A stretch of 64,000 bases of DNA from Zeugodacus cucurbitae. Lineage: Eukaryota > Arthropoda > Insecta > Diptera > Tephritidae. This document shows positions 60,325 to 64,000 of the stretch, one piece after another. Below the pieces are notes generated by a model. That model ran no database searches. It saw only the letters and a list, made by a program, of their open reading frames with translations, and had not been told where the DNA came from. The position numbers and the translations under genes are program-made. The stretch covers positions 50,027,501 to 50,091,500 of the forward strand of contig NC_071667.1 of NCBI RefSeq assembly GCF_028554725.1, given 5' to 3'. The stretch's first letter is position 1, and every line of letters starts with the position of its first letter.

Positions 60325-61853
60325 ATTGAGATCATCGTTTCCTTTTTCAAAGTTAATTTCACCTGAAAGGCTTTGTGAAAGCTAAACATAGGTAGGAAGG
60401 GTTCCAATGTTATTGAAATGAAAAGGGGTTTATTGTTCTAGTGTCACAGAGTTTATAATGTTTTATATGGCTGTAGTTCTTCTGGAATGATAGCCATTAA
60501 GGATATGAGATTTGATACTTGTTAATAAAATTTGCATTTTTGAATGATATACGTATGTCTGTGTATAAATATAAAAGCATAAATTAAATATAAAGCAGAT
60601 TTATTTCTCTTTTTCACAAAGAAAGCTACAAGCAGTTTACACAATAAATAAAAAAAATGATTTGCTACAAAAAAATGCATATTTTACCAACTCTTATATG
60701 ATCTAAAAAACTATTAGTTCTGCATCATGAATAAATAACACACGCATAAATCAGATATTGAGACGGAGGAAATCAATAAAGTCTGCTCAAAATCCAATTA
60801 CAAAGTAGCGCAATGAACGATGCCCTACACGCGCCCTTTCCCTTTCACAAATCGAAACATATAATAAATTATATTTTATAGCAAAACATAAAGACAGCGA
60901 AATTGGAATGCGAAAGCGACAAACAAATGAAAATGAAAATAAAAATAAAAATGGCAGAAAAAATAGCAAATTATGCGTTTAACAGTCGACTTTGTACAAT
61001 TGAAGTTCATTCACATGCTGCGGTTTTTACGGCGCACAGACAGACAGCGCGAGTCGCGAACAAAAAGTTGCGCGCCACACCTACCGTCATCCCACTCCGC
61101 CACATGCGTTAGACACACTCGCGCACTTTCACATGCAAAATGAAGCGTGGCATTCCTTTGTGCTGTTCGTGCTGGCGTATTGATGACGACTCCTTCTTTT
61201 TCGGTGCGTTTTTGTTGCTGCTTCATATGTGCGCGGAAATCTACTTTGTTGTAAATTTTATTTGCAATTTTCATGTGTGTCACACACAAACTCGTGTATT
61301 TGCTTTCATCACCACACCCCCGCCCAGCGGAAAACATAATATCCTTGCCAGCAACCAGCAAGGATGCACGCAGTTCGCGCGCGTATGTCGGATGTCGCCT
61401 GCTATTTGCGCGCACACAACAACAATCAGCGCGACATTTGCATAATACAACTCTTGATAGAGAGGCCACGTTCGATTGAACGCATAAAATGTCGACAAAG
61501 ACTCCGTTACAATTTATTTGCATAGCGCATTTGCTGGGGATAGGCGAAGCAAACGAGATATACGACTATATTATCATGTAATGCAGCAGCGCGACAACGG
61601 TATTTTATAAAAAGAAAAACTCGTCTGCTCGTGTCAGTTGTTAAAGTCGTGTGGTAAGCGATCTTCTTTTATCGGAAAAAGCTCATGAAGGAAGGAAACA
61701 AACGTTTTTGTGGCTAAGGTATACTATACATTAAATTAGTAAATCTTTCATTGCAGAGAAAAAATTCTTACGCATAAAGACGAAAACGTTATAGCCGATA
61801 AATTTTAAAATGATTGATAGACATTATTGAGGATCTGTGTTAAGCGTAAATCA
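60325..61853. other. Intronic DNA without a recognised gene
   Basis: AT-rich to about 60900. From 61000 to 61520 it is GC-richer, with a 170-codon minus-strand frame overlapping a 101-codon plus-strand frame. Neither shows a known domain. No promoter or transposon ends were identified. Confidence 0.4.
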
Positions 61854-62126
61854 TCATAATTTGTAAAACTTTGATTTTTTTAATCGTATATTGGAGAAAG
61901 TAACAATTTCTACAATCGCAGTATGATATTGTTGGAAAAACACTCGTATGTTATTTGTTAATTGGCGATTCTTTATGTGTCGCCACAAATTAGATGATTT
62001 TAGGAATGTGATTAGTTCGTCAGCAACGGTTGATCCAGGAATAGTCTGGCGAAAATCAATTGCCAACAGAATCATGGCTTCACCAAAAATATTTTTTTTT
62101 TGGGCTATCGACACAGCCTTACACAA
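61854..62126 (-). pseudogene. Helitron-type (PIF1-like) helicase remnant
   Basis: The minus-strand frame reads I-L-L-A-I-D-F-R-Q-T-I-P-G-S-T-V-A-D-E-L followed by L-K-S-S-N-L-W-R-H-I-K and L-T-N-N-I-R-V. This corresponds to the PIF1-family motif D-F-R-Q-x-x-P with the S-S-x-L-W and L-x-x-N-x-R-V steps typical of Helitron helicases and their relatives. The Walker motifs upstream and the Rep domain are absent, so it is a small fossil. The stretch to its right (62330-62580, with TTCTCGAGTTATGCGC) could belong to the same element, but I cannot show it. Confidence 0.7.
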
Positions 62127-63005
62127 TTGAACAATGATAAAAATATTTTAACAAAGCACCAATGACAACTTTCAAAATATTATTATTTTTTGTTTTGTTT
62201 TTTTTTTTTTTTTATAATTTTGTTGTCAATTCAAATAAAATCATCGTTTTGTTATCTTCCTCATAATTTTTCGAAATATACTTACTTTCTAATCCTTCCC
62301 TGGCCTTCCATAAATATTTCAAAACTAAAATTAGCCAGATCGGTTTGGCCCTTCTCGACATTTTTCGAGACTAACGACACAAATTGTTTGTATGGGTGAT
62401 TAGAAAATTGAGGATTTAAGACCTTTTCAGGCAATTTTTCTAATTTTTCTCTCCGTAAGAACCATCCTGGTACCTCTAAAAACATTCTAAACAAAGAATT
62501 TGCGAAATCGGTTCAGTGGTTCTCGAGTTATGCGCTTGGCAACACATTTTGCGATTCATTTTTATATTATAGATTTATTTTCTCCGTTTTCAAATACATA
62601 AATTGTTTGGGGCTAATAATTTAATGATTTTTGTTTGGGTTGAAGACAAGATTAGGCGCTGTAAATATCAATATAAAACTTTTTTTCAATAAATTATATA
62701 GACCATCGTGCTTAGGACTCAATGATTAAAAAAAATCAAAATAAAACAACTCCTAACTTCCTGTAGTTCTCAAGGGTTCCAGGAAAATTCCTCAATAATA
62801 TTAAAAAAACAATATTGTGTCATAAGACTGTCTAATTAATTCTAAAATTTTTTCAATCTTACTGAATATAAATTTTGCAATACAAATGAACTTTCTCTCC
62901 ATTGTTTACCCTGAGTTGGCGGCATCCAGCCAACATACACTAACGTTACTCAGAGTTGTAATCAAATCGTTAGCGAGTGGTGATCTTACTTATTTCTCTC
63001 ACTTA
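62127..63005. other. Intronic DNA, possible transposon-derived flank
   Basis: A T-run lies at 62197-62212. The segment 62330-62580 has the phrase CGAAATCGGTTCAGTGGTTCTCGAGTTATG, the sort of phrase common in insect DNA transposons, followed by AT-rich DNA. No coding gene. A plus-strand 86-codon frame at 62886-63146 overlaps the next element and is not credible. Confidence 0.4.
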
Positions 63006-63349
63006 GCCTTTTCTCACAGCTTAATTAAGTTTATAATTGAGAAACAAGTATTTGCCTTTCGCACAGCCGGCTACGCGATTAACAATCAGGTGTTGTACAT
63101 TTTTGTTTTCGGTGTTCATAAGAATTTGGTAAGTTTCATCAACTGATTGGTATTTTATAAATAAACACAGCCAAATTTAAAGCGTGTACTACAACCCGCA
63201 GAGTTGCATACCAGTTTCAACTCGATTTGTATTCGATTAAAAATTAATGTAGTAAATTAAGACTTTTTGGTTTAGTAAATCGATCTAAATCAGCATTGTA
63301 ATCGAGCAAAGCCCGATCAATTGATCTATTAACTCCTGTGCGAAAAGTC
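63006..63349 (+). mobile_element. Short inverted-repeat element, family X, copy 2 (344 bp)
   Basis: The ends are GCCTTTTCTCACAG on the left and CTGTGCGAAAAGTC on the right, with TA flanking both (63004-63005 and 63350-63351). That is the target duplication expected of Tc1/mariner-type elements. It aligns in opposite orientation with 32910-33211. It also carries about 50 bp, near 63153-63205, that copy 1 lacks. No coding capacity. Confidence 0.75.
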
Positions 63350-64000
63350 TATTCCTAAAATGTATAAAATTCAAATTTTTGGCAACAGCTTCGCAAGATT
63401 TATTTTGTTAAAAGCGAAATAATTCACAATAACTAATAACTATGTATATAGACTTTTAATGAGATTTTTTGCCGAGTTCCATACAGTCGCGCACTCTTAA
63501 GTGCTTGGCGCCAGAAACTGTCACAAATAATTTTTCCGCATAACGCTTTCGAAATATTTCTAATTAAAAATGTCAATTGCATTTTACACTATAGAAATTG
63601 TGTGGCGCATCCGGCGTTCAATATGTGCGCCACGCACTCGAACTGACAGGACCACGTACGAGTATTTGCGCCGCGCACTACATAAATTTGCGCACACGCG
63701 CAAGCACACGCGTTAATGTGAATATATAAGCGCGCCGACGATAAACTACGATAATGGGCCGCAACTGCAATATGTTGCAACTATTTACCGGTAATTGTAT
63801 GCCAAAAACAATGCATGTTGCGGCAACGACAATGTTTACAACACGTGGCGTGGCGTAACGTGTCAACCATTGGCGTCCTTGTGTCGCCGCCACCCAGCGC
63901 GCCTGGCGTATGCGCCATCGCGCGCATTCCTCCGCCTTATTTTATTCAAACACATACAAACACGCGCGCGCATACAATCACATACGTCTATGCGCAATTA
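63350..64000. other. Window tail; CpG-richer patch from 63590
   Basis: After an AT-rich start, 63590-64000 has an unusually high density of GCGC and CGCG (GGCGCATCCGGCG, TTGCGCCGCGCAC, CACGCGCGCGC) for this intron. Overlapping minus-strand frames of about 65-70 codons lack known domains. The patch could be a regulatory element or the approach to an exon beyond the window; nothing in it is decisive. Confidence 0.35.

Larger units (their letters stand above)
9463..64000 (+). other. Very large intron 2 of the MBD gene (incomplete at window end)
   Basis: From the donor at 9463 to the window end I find no exon that continues the MBD domain and no other host gene. The coding-like stretches all belong to transposons or are short frames with composition-driven sequences. 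I therefore read 54.5 kb as one intron carrying the elements listed separately. Small exons of fewer than about 100 bp, noncoding RNA genes or alternative first exons cannot be excluded. Confidence 0.5.

Noticed and set aside
61309..61345. P-P-S-G-like codons as the continuation exon of the MBD domain
   Set aside because: No AG acceptor stands directly before the C-CCG-AGC-GGA bases, and the following residues do not resemble an MBD.
61011..61523. 170-codon minus-strand open frame
   Set aside because: Overlaps an open plus-strand frame, no domain, and lies in a locally GC-rich patch where stop codons are rarer.

Overview
The window looks like nuclear DNA from a brachyceran fly, most likely a tephritid fruit fly. 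This is inferred from two compact AT-rich genes with short dipteran introns, a CAG/CAA-encoded poly-glutamine exon, dispersed (CATA)n tracts, and transposon families I associate with tephritids: RTE-like LINEs and a DD41D (rosa-type) mariner. No prokaryotic operon, CRISPR array, rRNA or tRNA was found.

Host genes are confined to the first 9.5 kb. A four-exon OPA3-like gene on the plus strand (424-1183) converges on a three-exon NDC1 nucleoporin gene on the minus strand (1636-3485). NDC1 diverges from a third, plus-strand gene that has a long untranslated leader, a 5'-UTR intron (6357-8466) and one large coding exon (8516-9462). That exon is glutamine-rich and ends inside a methyl-CpG-binding-like domain of MBD5/MBD6 type, so I call it the fly six-banded (sba) homologue. 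Both complete genes have open reading frames across every proposed splice junction.

The remaining 54.5 kb (9463-64000) carries no host coding exon I can recognise and reads as one very large, unfinished intron of the third gene. It is a patchwork of noncoding DNA and decayed mobile elements: one nearly complete but broken RTE-like LINE (9795-12690) and four shorter fragments of the same family; an internally deleted DD41D mariner with both ends intact (15799-16732); two other mariner transposase remnants; a Helitron helicase remnant; a LINE 3' tail; and a 1.1-kb dipteran interspersed repeat.

There are also four families of short inverted-repeat elements. One has two oppositely oriented copies 30 kb apart (32910-33211 and 63006-63349); another has 47-bp inverted ends (59670-60324); a third is flanked by TTAA and sits inside an RTE fragment (25978-26692); the fourth is about 207 bp (39546-39752). 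Several tandem duplications are present, including a perfect 93-bp pair at 56980-57165. I see no convincing new multi-gene system; the novelty is in these short element families, the unusual repeats and the very large intron.
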